A DNA stretch of 64,000 nt from Adiantum capillus-veneris (taxonomy: Eukaryota > Streptophyta > Polypodiopsida > Polypodiales > Pteridaceae), in NCBI GenBank assembly GCA_014529385.2, contig CM043964.1, positions 106,952,087-107,016,086 on the forward strand. Reading direction: 5' to 3'. The position numbers and the translations under genes are program-made. Below are positions 19,201-27,797 of this stretch, piece by piece; within the stretch, counting starts at the first letter, position 1, and each line of letters begins with the position of its first letter. The notes under the pieces are model-generated. The model ran no database searches, was not told where the DNA came from, and worked only from the letters and a program-made list of their open reading frames with translations.

Positions 19201-20444
19201 AAGCTCTGTACTTGTTTCGCATTGGTTGGTCTAGGCATATCCACTATAACTTTTATCTTCTCTAAATCCGTGGATATTCCGTTTTGTGAGACAATATGTC
19301 CCAGAATTCTGCCCTGTCGGACCATAAACACACATTTCTCAGGATTGAGACAAATGCGATATGTCCTACATTTCTCAAATACTTTTCTTAGGTGTTCTAG
19401 ATGCTCATCTCTCAGAAGAGAATGTACACATAAGTCATCCATGTATATTTCTAGAAACAACCTTAAGTATTCTTTGAAAGCATGCGTCATCAGCCTCTGG
19501 AAGGTTGCGGGAGCATTGGTTAGACCAAAAGGCATAACCCGATAAGCATAAATTCCCCACTCCGTTGCAAAAGCTGTTTTATGTTGATCTTCCAGTGCTA
19601 TGGCTAGCTGGTTATATCCTGAAAAACCATCAAGAAAAGAGTATGTTGTTTTCCCTGATACACGCTCTAGAACATGATCAGTTATCGGCAGGGGATAATT
19701 GTCCCTGATTGTTGCAGCATTCACTTTCTTTAAGTTGACACACACTCGGAGTTTTCCGTTCTTCTTGGGTACCACCACAATCGGAGATACCCAATCGGTG
19801 TGTTCAATCTCGTATATGAATTCAGCTTCCATTAGCTTATCTATCTCTTCTTTGATTCGCTTAGCAAACGTATCATTATATGTGTATGGTCTCTGTCTGC
19901 TAGGCTTTGCGTCTTGTTTCAGTGGGATTGTGTGTTGGCATATCGATGGGTCAACTCCCTTTAAGTCCTTATAAGACCATGCAAACACATCCCTATACTC
20001 TCTGAGAAGACTCAAAAGTCTCTCTTCCTCGCCTGGAGACAAATCTGTGGCTATGTACACCGGTCTAGGTGGCTCACCTGGAGCTGCTAAATCAACTTTT
20101 TTTGCATCCTCCGGTCCGTCATAAGATTCGTTCTCCTTTCTCTCTCGAATAGGTTGGGTTAATACCACCTTCCTATCCTCTATTGTGAATTTCCTATAGT
20201 GAGAGGGAACATCCATGTTTTCCTTGATTTTGGCGTTTTCGTCCTCTCCACTCTCAATTTCTGTCGTCCAAACTTCTTTCAGAGTTTTCTTGAGCTCTCT
20301 GTACTTGTTTCTACGTTCTAACTTGGACTCCGTGTGTTCTCTGTTGCGCTTGTTCTTTTCTTTTTTCTGTTTCTGTTTTCGTTCCATTCCTTTGAACTTG
20401 ATTTCTTGAGCCTCTTTTGTCTTTTCGTAAGCTCTTTTGATCAT
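16254..20444 (-). CDS. A ORF3: reverse transcriptase, RNase H, tandem zinc modules, integrase, second retropepsin
   Basis: ATG at 20444, stop at 16254, 1,396 aa with no internal stop. RT about 170-360 with YMDD at 334-337. RNase H about 470-610 with D480 and the TEREGL, TDHQAL and RADHLS motifs. Then two similar modules of about 120 aa, each with a PxWSQ start, an LY..G.D..LR.C motif and an H-x6-H ... C-x2-C zinc site (first His about 687 and 813). Integrase core D883, D945, E981 with 35 residues between the last two. A second retropepsin-like domain follows at about 1225-1335, with D1246-S-G, a hydrophobic-hydrophobic-DSGAQ context and a LLGQPW motif. ORF3 overlaps ORF2 by about 134 nt in a +1 frame; in B the same region is one continuous frame. 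All key catalytic residues are present. Confidence 0.94.
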   Translation of the reverse strand: MIKRAYEKTKEAQEIKFKGMERKQKQKKEKNKRNREHTESKLERRNKYRELKKTLKEVWTTEIESGEDENAKIKENMDVPSHYRKFTIEDRKVVLTQPIRERKENESYDGPEDAKKVDLAAPGEPPRPVYIATDLSPGEEERLLSLLREYRDVFAWSYKDLKGVDPSICQHTIPLKQDAKPSRQRPYTYNDTFAKRIKEEIDKLMEAEFIYEIEHTDWVSPIVVVPKKNGKLRVCVNLKKVNAATIRDNYPLPITDHVLERVSGKTTYSFLDGFSGYNQLAIALEDQHKTAFATEWGIYAYRVMPFGLTNAPATFQRLMTHAFKEYLRLFLEIYMDDLCVHSLLRDEHLEHLRKVFEKCRTYRICLNPEKCVFMVRQGRILGHIVSQNGISTDLEKIKVIVDMPRPTNAKQVQSFMGHCGYYRRFIYMYAIIGQPLYRLIVNFEWTEECEESFKKLKEALITAPVLKSPDWEKIFHVHIDASAYAIGCILAQPEEGNMDFPICYASRQLNNAEKNYTTTEREGLGMIYAVKKFRHYLLANKFVFFTDHQALLYLVNKPCNTGRIVRWFIILLEFDFTVVVKKGKTHLRADHLSRLTNGEDPIGVDDDMPDAYLFNIEMIPKWSQNVVNLLTYGGEFDRREYNQKHIAIQQSKNLQLVAGRLYQLGNDHVLRLCINPEEYNIYLREAHVQECAFHCSRRNTYRNLLQLGVYWPGMKESVHEYVTVCIVCSSKPPAEYSTLYQIMIAPEWSQYIVEYLTNRTFPEGTSKARQKSVETEARDYALIGDQLYKRGKDNQLRICASESEYVIILEQAHGGVGGGHFSGDKTTKLVLAAGIWWPTLHMDAEEYVKRCDDCQRTKVPLKRDDMPLRPMMGARAFAKWGIDYVGPISPPAYKTHAQYIIVATDYLTKWVEAKATQKADARTTAQFLYEYVFVRYGLPIEIVSDRGTHFINEVIEILLDEFMVIHRKSAPYHPQANGQAEATNKTICTVLTKIVSESRTDWDQKLHSTLWAYRVAYKTSIGTTPYNMVFGLNAILPIEFLISTLRVAKDLEWTGHELSDRIDDLEKLDELRLKAVASIYAQKRRQKEFFDKHVRTKEFKVGDYVLVYTLKQHAKKLKKRGMGPLVIKDLSPSGAVKLATLDGEEMPNWISGCRVKKYLLPLTQDMLLKIHQEKLRVQKKKMIVEEAQAEAKEKMEKRRLLRQKQRNEGAIRINAVSITEMDNDKEEPIIECKVGTNQIKARALLDSGAQANLLSLSLYRQLTNDTKLQTAKQELKSYSENSIKTVGCTVLHIQINQYVYPHMFYVVEDQATQQPLLLGQPWQKQYNAMIDWSSKSVLIKYEGESQSVKFTKEESQLQRKNPSTKVKNNQRKRRSNGNQKFLYNRITLRRGILNSG

Positions 20445-22749
20445 TGCCTCTCATTCTTCCAGAAATCTTGTCCTTAACACAATCTTCCGCCTTTACTAGC
20501 ATTAGGAATTGATTTTTTCCTCTTATTCTAGGCATCGGATTGGTTCTAACCCCCTTTGTTTTTTTCTTTGCTCTATAGCGTTTCTGGCGTTGTTTAGTTT
20601 GGTTCGGAAAATCATAAAATCGGACATCCGTTATAGTTTCTTCGTTTCCGCTTGAATTGTCCGTTGACTCGTTGTCTGCTTCATTTCCCCACAGGATGAT
20701 CGGGAATGTCGTGAAACACCTCTCTTCATCTTCCTTTTCCAGTGTATCGTTCTTTTCAGTTTCTTTTTCGAGTACAGTTCTCAACATGAAGTACGGAACC
20801 ACGTCGTACCCGTCCTTGTCGCAAAATTTTGTTGTGGGACCATCCGGAATTGCACAAACATCTAGGGTTGCTAGAATGTGTGTCCATTCTAATGGTTCAA
20901 GCGTGTCCTCTGGAAAGGGTTCTCCTATATAAGTTTCGTCTTCGATAGCCCTTTCTAAAACACATTCTTCTCGTTTCAGACTTCCACATTTCGAAGCTCC
21001 ACACATCCATAACTCCTTGGGTTTACCTAACCAAGCTGGAAATTCGGATCCCGCCAAAGTAGCTGAATCAAACTCCTCCACCGGTGTTCGGTTCACATCT
21101 TTGTAGCTATGGTCTTTCAGGTTCACACGTGTAGTGGTTTCCATATTTCTCAGGTATATGTGATCGTAGCCCCAATCCTGGACCATTTTCAACTGTCTCA
21201 TGAATGGTCTTCCCAGTATGATATCATAGTTATTCTCCTTGCCAAAATCGACAATAGCAAAAGTATGTTCGTATTCAATGCCGCAAGAAGTCACTACAAC
21301 TTTCTCTAATAACCCCATAGGTTTCTCCATGTGTCCATCTGCTAATTGGAGTTTCAACCTAGTCTTCCTTATTGCTGGTTTCCCCCATTTTTTCCAGATT
21401 TCTTTTGTAGCAATGGCTACCCCAGCTCCGCTGTCTAGTATTGCCATCGTGTTCACTCCTTGGAATTCAACTGGTAAGGTTGTATTCCCCTCTTCACCTT
21501 CGCAATACTCTCCGACCTTGTTTAAGGGTACAGGCTTAGCGTTCTTTTGTGGTTTACTCAGCTCTTGTATACCCTCTTGCAGTCTCGATGTTGGGTCTTT
21601 TATCCCAAATTTCTCCAAGCATTTTCCTACAGTGGTCCACATATGTGGTCTTAGCCTCAAAAGCTCAGCTAGAGTGATAGTGCATGTCACTGGTGTTGAC
21701 AAGATCTCTATCAATCCTTGCGAGTCCATGACTTTTTCTGATGAGATTCTTCGTGAGGGAAGTGCTCTAATCTCGGATTTTGCTTCATACTCTCCTAAGT
21801 ATGAAGGTAAGGTATTCAGTGAATGAGGTTTGCTCTCCATTGTTCTAACAGAGCCCCCATCTCCCCAGTAAGATTGCAGATCCAAGTCCACTTGAGATCC
21901 TGCCTCAAATTCCACTATGGGAGGATTCCTGATGTCCTTTTCCCAATTTGTCTGATTAGCTTGGCAACTTAGCTCGTTTGCAAAGTTTGCCTCTCTCACT
22001 TGTTTCCAAAATTCATTGTAATCCTCATCTCTTCCGTAAGACCTCTGTATGACTGGATGAAAACTCTCTATCTCCTGATCGGTTGTGTTCAATACTATGC
22101 GGTCATCCTTGTGTGTATTTTCAGGCTTTTGTGCACTGGGAGTCTTTTCAGCTACCCGTGAAACGATAGTCTCTTGCTGAATTGGGTTTTCCGTTCCACA
22201 ATTCATTGTTTCTTTTGGTGGTTCTAATAAGGCTTGTGCAGTCTCGATCATTCTCTGGCACATTTCAAGTCTCTGCTTTTCCAATTCCGCGTTTGGGTAT
22301 GTCATCCACCTCTGTTCTTGTGTTTGGTTGTTCTTTAACCTAGCTTCGTAAGCTCTCATCAGTGCGTCCAATGGTTCGTGTACTTTGTCGACTAGCACTG
22401 ATCCCCCTGAGCTTAAGCTCGTTGTTTCTTTGATACTCTTTTGTTTCGTTCTTTCCGGGCTCATCTCTCGTTTCCCGTTTTGACTCTCAAGTTTTTCTAA
22501 TCTATCTTTAGTTTGCTTTAGTTCCTCAGCTAGAATAGCGTCTTCACGTTCTTTTCTCAACTTCATGCGTGCTTTTCTAGCTTTCCATGTGTTTCTCTGA
22601 CTCCGCGGTCCTTGACTAACCACTTCAGTCGCTAACTTTCCATTCTCAGGTTCTCTAGTGGTTTTCTTAGCTTGAGCTCTAGTAACAACTTGCGTTGGTA
22701 TCAGAGTTTCATTTTCAGACCCACTGCTGGTAGGAATAGTTTCTAGCAT
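20311..22749 (-). CDS. A ORF2: first retropepsin with basic linkers
   Basis: First in-frame ATG at 22749, two nt past the gag stop; stop at 20311; 812 aa. N-terminus contains VVTRAQAKK, matched by VITRAQAKK in B and VLTRS in D. A retropepsin-like domain lies at about 420-550 with D439-S-G, the ATK motif and the ILGRPFM motif. The C-terminal region is Lys/Arg-rich. The frame is open upstream of the ATG and overlaps gag by about 40 nt in the -1 frame. A five-A run at 22781-22785 is the point where a -1 shift would align A with the in-frame B sequence. Expression by slippage, by reinitiation, or a simple deletion in the A run are all possible. Confidence 0.9.
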   Translation of the reverse strand: MLETIPTSSGSENETLIPTQVVTRAQAKKTTREPENGKLATEVVSQGPRSQRNTWKARKARMKLRKEREDAILAEELKQTKDRLEKLESQNGKREMSPERTKQKSIKETTSLSSGGSVLVDKVHEPLDALMRAYEARLKNNQTQEQRWMTYPNAELEKQRLEMCQRMIETAQALLEPPKETMNCGTENPIQQETIVSRVAEKTPSAQKPENTHKDDRIVLNTTDQEIESFHPVIQRSYGRDEDYNEFWKQVREANFANELSCQANQTNWEKDIRNPPIVEFEAGSQVDLDLQSYWGDGGSVRTMESKPHSLNTLPSYLGEYEAKSEIRALPSRRISSEKVMDSQGLIEILSTPVTCTITLAELLRLRPHMWTTVGKCLEKFGIKDPTSRLQEGIQELSKPQKNAKPVPLNKVGEYCEGEEGNTTLPVEFQGVNTMAILDSGAGVAIATKEIWKKWGKPAIRKTRLKLQLADGHMEKPMGLLEKVVVTSCGIEYEHTFAIVDFGKENNYDIILGRPFMRQLKMVQDWGYDHIYLRNMETTTRVNLKDHSYKDVNRTPVEEFDSATLAGSEFPAWLGKPKELWMCGASKCGSLKREECVLERAIEDETYIGEPFPEDTLEPLEWTHILATLDVCAIPDGPTTKFCDKDGYDVVPYFMLRTVLEKETEKNDTLEKEDEERCFTTFPIILWGNEADNESTDNSSGNEETITDVRFYDFPNQTKQRQKRYRAKKKTKGVRTNPMPRIRGKNQFLMLVKAEDCVKDKISGRMRGNDQKSLRKDKRGSRNQVQRNGTKTETEKRKEQAQQRTHGVQVRT

Positions 22750-22751
22750 AT

Positions 22752-25286
22752 TCAATGTCGTCTTTTGCACTTTGTTTGGATTTTTGAACAATCCTCAATG
22801 AAGTGAGTAACCCCACACTCAGTGCAATAAGCGTTAATTCTAATGATTTCCGTATGTGGACAAACATTCATCAGATGGTCACCTCCACACTTGTAACAGG
22901 GTCCTAGTGCTGGTCTTGGTCCCATTTGATTCGTCCTTTGTGGATAGGATGGTCTTTGTCCTGTTAACCCTCCATGAGCTATGAACATCAATGTTCTTGC
23001 GTCCAAATTGTATCTCTCTTCATCAGAAGCACTTATAACTGTTGGTATTCCAACATTCCCAATCATGCCCCATGGTTCTGGTTGTTTGGGTTCTTCTGGT
23101 GGGTAATACACAGTTGGAGACATGTGTGCACCAGATTCTTCATAATAGGCTTGAACAGGCACTAAGGCTTGTTCTTCCTGATTCTCTAAGGTTGGTGCAT
23201 ATCTAATGCCCACTGGTCTTGCTCCTGGTAAAGGTGGTTGTTGTCCCAATACCGGTTGCGGTCTTTCTATCCCCATAGGTCCTGGTACATTTCCCGTTGG
23301 GTATCGAGGTACTGGATGTACTTGAGGTGGTGCTAATTGAGCAGGAGGTGCATACTGACGCTCCCTTACATACCCTTTGTTGTAATAGCACTCCTCTGTT
23401 GGATGGTTTGTCCATTTTTGTTCAATAGCACACCATTTCAGTGTTTTTGGCAATGGTTTTTGGTATGGTGCCATCCTTTTTAGAGCATCTTCTATCATTT
23501 GCTCTACATTTGGCATGGTTGTTGTTTGAACATTCTTTTTAGTGGTAGTCTCGCTCGCTACGGAGGAAGAGCTACTGGATGCAAAATCTGTATCCGCTGA
23601 CACCTCTCCATAAACCGTACAGTTATCCACTAAGTACAATGCTTCTCTCGTTACTTGCTCGAAACTTGTACAAGCTTTCAAGTGCAAGTCCTTCTTGAGA
23701 GTGTCGTTTCTCAATCCCTCAATAAAGAGAACAGATAGTCTGTCATCTTGTGGTCGTTCACGTACTGGACATCTCTCAATGTATTGTTTGAAGCGAAGTG
23801 AAGCTTCCTTCACTTTTTCGTGTTCTCTCTGTTTAAAAGCATATATTTGTGAGACCGTATTGTGCTTAATCCCTCGTTTTGAGAATTCCTCAGCAAACTC
23901 TCTTAGCAAATGGTCAATGTCATGGAATCCCCCTATGTTCAGTGGTTGAAACCATGTCAATGCCGTACCTTCTAGAGTAAGACCAAATCCCTCGTATTGT
24001 GTATGGAAATCTGTTATCTGCTCAGCTCTTAAGACTTGCTTAAAGAGTGACACATGTGCATACGGATCTCCTGAACCACCATACTTCTTTGGCATACACT
24101 TCGCTACTTGAGATGGTCTCATACGTCTATGGTCTGCTACCAATCTCATTGCTCCTGTGTCCCGGCTAAAGCTTTCTCTAGCATCATGGACTTCATGGGT
24201 TACCCTTGTCGGTTCCCCCGCCCTGAATCTACTACTAGGAGGTAAATGTGATGGTTCCGCTTCGAACCTTGGACCTGGAGTGGTATACGTGGGGATTGGA
24301 ACTGCACTACCTCGATTCGTATCCATTGACTCTCTGGAATGTAATGATCCCATTGGTCCGGGCTTCGAGTACTGAGGTTGACTGAAAGAGTCAGCAGCCT
24401 GAGTTCTTTGTCCTCCTGTCGTCATTGGGTTTTGCCCTCCATTTGTTGGTGCTGGTCTTTGTGAGCTAGAAGTAACATAATACTGATGTAGTGGTCCCCC
24501 AAAGTATGTATATCCTTCTAATTCTTTCTTGCCCATTGTTGAGTATTGCCTGCCATACTTGTCGTAAGCGGCAATTTTCACTTCCGATCCCTCTGTGTAG
24601 GTAAAGACATAAAGTCTTTTTTGGTCTGTCAACTCTCCGGTGTAGGGTTCTTCACATCTATAATAGAGATCTTGCTCCCCATTATTATATTTGTATAGCC
24701 CCACATAGATGTTATCAGTGTTGATCCTTGTAGTTTCATTCTCTCTTCTTAACCTCGCATCAGGGAAGTTCATTATTGGTGCTTTCTCCTCAAGTTCTTC
24801 ATCTACTTTGGCTTTGGTGCCCATCAATCCCCACTTGTCCACAATGTTAGGGTTTAGGACTACCAGGTACATGGTACCCTCGTCATCTAGATATCTATCT
24901 CCGCTATAGCTCACAGGCACTAAGTCCTTGAACTCACTAGGTCTCTCCTCTATCTTTACACAATAGCGGTCCATTCCATCTTTGTAGATCTTGGCACCTT
25001 GCTCATTGTCGTACTGGTATTTTATGAACAATAGTTTCATTGTGGCGGAAGGGTTTGATGATCTTGCTGCCATATTTTCTCTGTTGTTCAGGTTCAAGTG
25101 TTCCAAGTGTTCAGTGAAAATCTCGTAAGATCTCTCCGGAGAAGTATCAGAGACACTTCCTTCAAAGATCGGCTCTAATGGTTGCACCCAACTTTGGTTT
25201 ACACTTCCCTCGTTTAATATGACACTTGCTGGTTCCCCTTGTTTTGGTTGGTTATTCTGGAGGTTCCTGCCCGATCTCAAATTCAT
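22752..25286 (-). CDS. A gag polyprotein
   Basis: ATG at 25286 (MNLRSGR), stop TGA at 22754-22752; 844 aa, long for a gypsy gag. The N-terminal 350 residues are of unknown fold, with short motifs shared with B such as VDKWGL. A capsid-like region at about 390-560 carries KYGGSGDPYAH, FKQVLRAE, LTWF and KQYIERCP. A Pro/Gln-rich stretch follows. The C-terminus has two zinc knuckles, C-x2-C-x3-H-x4-C (797-809) and C-x2-C-x4-H-x4-C (821-833), as expected for the RNA-binding nucleocapsid part. No stops or frameshifts. Confidence 0.92.
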   Translation of the reverse strand: MNLRSGRNLQNNQPKQGEPASVILNEGSVNQSWVQPLEPIFEGSVSDTSPERSYEIFTEHLEHLNLNNRENMAARSSNPSATMKLLFIKYQYDNEQGAKIYKDGMDRYCVKIEERPSEFKDLVPVSYSGDRYLDDEGTMYLVVLNPNIVDKWGLMGTKAKVDEELEEKAPIMNFPDARLRRENETTRINTDNIYVGLYKYNNGEQDLYYRCEEPYTGELTDQKRLYVFTYTEGSEVKIAAYDKYGRQYSTMGKKELEGYTYFGGPLHQYYVTSSSQRPAPTNGGQNPMTTGGQRTQAADSFSQPQYSKPGPMGSLHSRESMDTNRGSAVPIPTYTTPGPRFEAEPSHLPPSSRFRAGEPTRVTHEVHDARESFSRDTGAMRLVADHRRMRPSQVAKCMPKKYGGSGDPYAHVSLFKQVLRAEQITDFHTQYEGFGLTLEGTALTWFQPLNIGGFHDIDHLLREFAEEFSKRGIKHNTVSQIYAFKQREHEKVKEASLRFKQYIERCPVRERPQDDRLSVLFIEGLRNDTLKKDLHLKACTSFEQVTREALYLVDNCTVYGEVSADTDFASSSSSSVASETTTKKNVQTTTMPNVEQMIEDALKRMAPYQKPLPKTLKWCAIEQKWTNHPTEECYYNKGYVRERQYAPPAQLAPPQVHPVPRYPTGNVPGPMGIERPQPVLGQQPPLPGARPVGIRYAPTLENQEEQALVPVQAYYEESGAHMSPTVYYPPEEPKQPEPWGMIGNVGIPTVISASDEERYNLDARTLMFIAHGGLTGQRPSYPQRTNQMGPRPALGPCYKCGGDHLMNVCPHTEIIRINAYCTECGVTHFIEDCSKIQTKCKRRH

Positions 25287-26693
25287 CAATTCCCCTAAAG
25301 GACTTTAACTTTTCCGTCTCATCAATTTGTTTTCCCCAAGTTTTTGTGGTCAGAATTGATCCAAACTGATTGATACTTGGTCAATTGTTTAATCTTGTCA
25401 GTTGGACAACTTCTGTTTCATCAAGTGAGAATTTTGTTGCAGTTATGCTGAAAAAGACACTATACGCGTATGATGTCTTTTTTCATAGATTTGGACAATT
25501 TTGGTTATACTCACTCTCAGTAACCCCCTTATGCTCTGTCCACTCACAAAATTCAGTTTGAACTCTATTTGAGCAAGTTATGGCTAATTTAGGCTTTTCT
25601 CGGCAATTTTTCGCTTTTAACTTGTTTTTTGGGTCAATTGTGATGCAAATCGGATGAAACTTGAAATATAACCTTTAAACAGCTATTACAATGGATCTGT
25701 GTTGGCAAAGTATCAAAATATGTCCAAAATTAGGTAAAAGACATCATACGCGTATGATGTCTTTTTCATCAATTTGGGTCAAAACTTGATATTTATGCTT
25801 CCTACAGTGCTTGTAACAATCTTGTCAGGTCAGATATCAAAAATAAGCAGTGGATGTGACAAAAGACATTATACGCGTATGATGTCTTTTGTCCCAGATT
25901 TTGACTAGTCTTGGTTTTAATCCTTCTCTAATGTTTATAATTGAGTTTCAAGTGTTTTTGTCAGGTTTGAATGTAAAAACAAGATCTGAGTCCAAAATTT
26001 CCTCTTCTTTGTGTTTCTTGGACTCCGACTTGTCTTTTTGGGTTTCTTTGAGTATTAATGCTCTTGTTTTAAGTTGAAATTAGGGTATAACCCCCCTTTT
26101 GAACACTCTGGTAAAGTCAAAATTTCTGTTTTGGTCTCTGTTTGGTTATTTAGACATCATACGCGTATGATGTCTAAAGTTGCAGATTTCCAGTTTTTTG
26201 GCACAGAATCCTTCCTAAAGCTTTCTCTAGTGCTTAGCAACTCCCAGATACACAGAAAATTTCTCTGACTTTTGTTTATTGCAAGTTTCACTACTAACTC
26301 GACGGTTTAGTGATCTAACATGCAATCAACCATATCAAGCAAATACTCCAATGATTACTAGCTCTAGATCAGGATCAAATGAAGTCCTACCTAAGCTATT
26401 CCTAATCATAAAATGGGTTTGGTAATTGTGATTTTAAAGAGATCCACTGCCACTCACGGACTAGCAAATTCTTCTTCTATCAACAACTACTCAACACCAA
26501 CAAAACAACAAACAAATCTAAGCTAATCTAAAAATACTGTCAACACGGAAGACCCAGGAATACCCCACTTCCTAGTATCTCTCGAGATCTTCGGAGTCCA
26601 CCACTCCTAGATCTTTTCTAACTAACATATACAAAGTAGTTTATACCACTCACCTCGTAGGATTATTCTAAGGTCACCTACTTAGGGCTCTCG
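25287..26693 (-). repeat. A 5' leader with palindrome array
   Basis: 1.4-kb untranslated leader between the primer site and gag. Four palindromes of the A type lie at 25455-25478 (two mismatched positions), 25739-25762, 25864-25887 (one mismatch) and 26149-26178, the last extended to a perfect 30 bp. Starts of the 24-bp cores are 284, 125 and 288 bp apart, echoing the 3' array. No supported gene lies here; the rest is AT-rich non-coding text with some C-rich tracts. Confidence 0.85.
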
Positions 26694-26711
26694 TCCCCGG
26701 TAGCGGCGCCA
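26694..26711 (-). other. A primer binding site (tRNA-Asp-like)
   Basis: On the minus strand TGGCGCCGCTACCGGGGA, two nt from the 5' LTR end. It resembles the TGGCGCCGTTGCCGGGGA site used by Athila-type elements with tRNA-Asp, with two changes. An 11-nt part (26698-26708) is nearly complementary to the U5 end (26728-26738). Confidence 0.8.
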
Positions 26712-27332
26712 AATGTTAAGGCGGTTACGCCACTAGCGGAAGCTAAATAGCGAGAACTCAACCAACAACAGAATTTGTCAGACGAGGACGGAGCTTGACC
26801 CGCAGGCGCATGGAAACAATTAGGTGGGTGTCAAATCACCTACTCGACCTTTTAATGACAATCACTACTAAGGAAATCATATCTAAGTTTTAAAATACGC
26901 AAGTGACTGAAATCCGTACTACGAACGAATGCTATACGAAACAGGATCTAGAATCATTGAATCGATCTCAAACTCAAGGGGAAGTTTATTCACTAGGTAA
27001 GAACAAAACCCTAAAGACTTGAACTGCAAAATCAACCTATAACCACTCCGTGCGGTAAACGCGTATGAAGACAGGCCGAAAAATACAGGTGATCGAAACT
27101 TGACCCTGATGGAACTTACCACACATAGAAGCCAATAGCGCGCACTCTTGGTATCTGTGCGTAGCTCTCGCCGTTGCTAACACAATGGTGGTGTCGCTTC
27201 TCCAATGGCGGCTCCGTAGCTCGCGTAGCAAGTAGATAAGACTCTCTCTCTCTCTCTCAGACACAGTCACGGCGCTCAAAAACTCACTTTGATTAATAAT
27301 CTGAATCTCCCTTTAGGTTACAAAACTTTGGC

Positions 27333-27339
27333 TTATATA
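27333..27339 (-). promoter_or_regulatory. Putative TATA box of A 5' LTR
   Basis: Minus-strand TATATAA inside the 5' LTR, conserved at 9379-9385 in the 3' LTR. A GA-dinucleotide run (27242-27258) lies about 75 nt downstream, in the predicted transcribed part. Copia-2 now separates this box from the start of the LTR, so upstream U3 sequence is displaced by 4.3 kb. Confidence 0.55.
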
Positions 27340-27480
27340 CCTCAGCCTTGGAGGTGAGAACATCTCTAACTAATTACATCGGCAAGTGAAATTACTTCGG
27401 GATTACAAGCTAGAAACTCAATTGAGTCCCGTTACTTAATGAATGGCTCAATTCAAAATCAATGTCAGAAAGACATTTAT

Positions 27481-27708
27481 TGTTACCATATACATGTGGT
27501 AGTGATGTGTGTGAACACACTAGGACCGCCGGGGCATTTTTTCCCTCTTTAGGAGGTTTTTTCCCCCGTGCATTGTATATACGCCCATCACTCTAGGGCT
27601 ATCTATCTTTCCATTTGCACACTAAGGAATACACTCTCTATTGTGTGCCTTGAGCTTCCTTCGTCTTCTCCAAGCTGTGTGTGTTTCTCTGCAACCCTAA
27701 TTCCAACA
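27481..27708 (+). repeat. Copia-2 5' LTR
   Basis: 228-bp LTR, TGTTACC...TTCCAACA. A TGTATATACG stretch (about 27574-27583) is a candidate TATA box. Confidence 0.95.
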
Positions 27709-27710
27709 AG

Positions 27711-27722
27711 TGGTATCAGAGC
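27711..27722 (+). other. Copia-2 primer binding site (initiator Met tRNA)
   Basis: TGGTATCAGAGC two nt after the 5' LTR. Confidence 0.92.
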
Positions 27723-27797
27723 AGGTCACGTCCTCCCGGGCTTAGTCGCCAGCTGCTCCAGCACACGCCTGCTCACTTTCTCCGATTTCAGTGAGCT

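Noticed and set aside
22752-25289. Non-ATG (TTG/GTG) starts for A gag, A ORF2, ORF771, Copia-1 and D gag
   Set aside because: A plant gene would use ATG; I moved starts to 25286, 22749, 11960, 6384 and 61647 where conserved N-termini or first ATGs lie.
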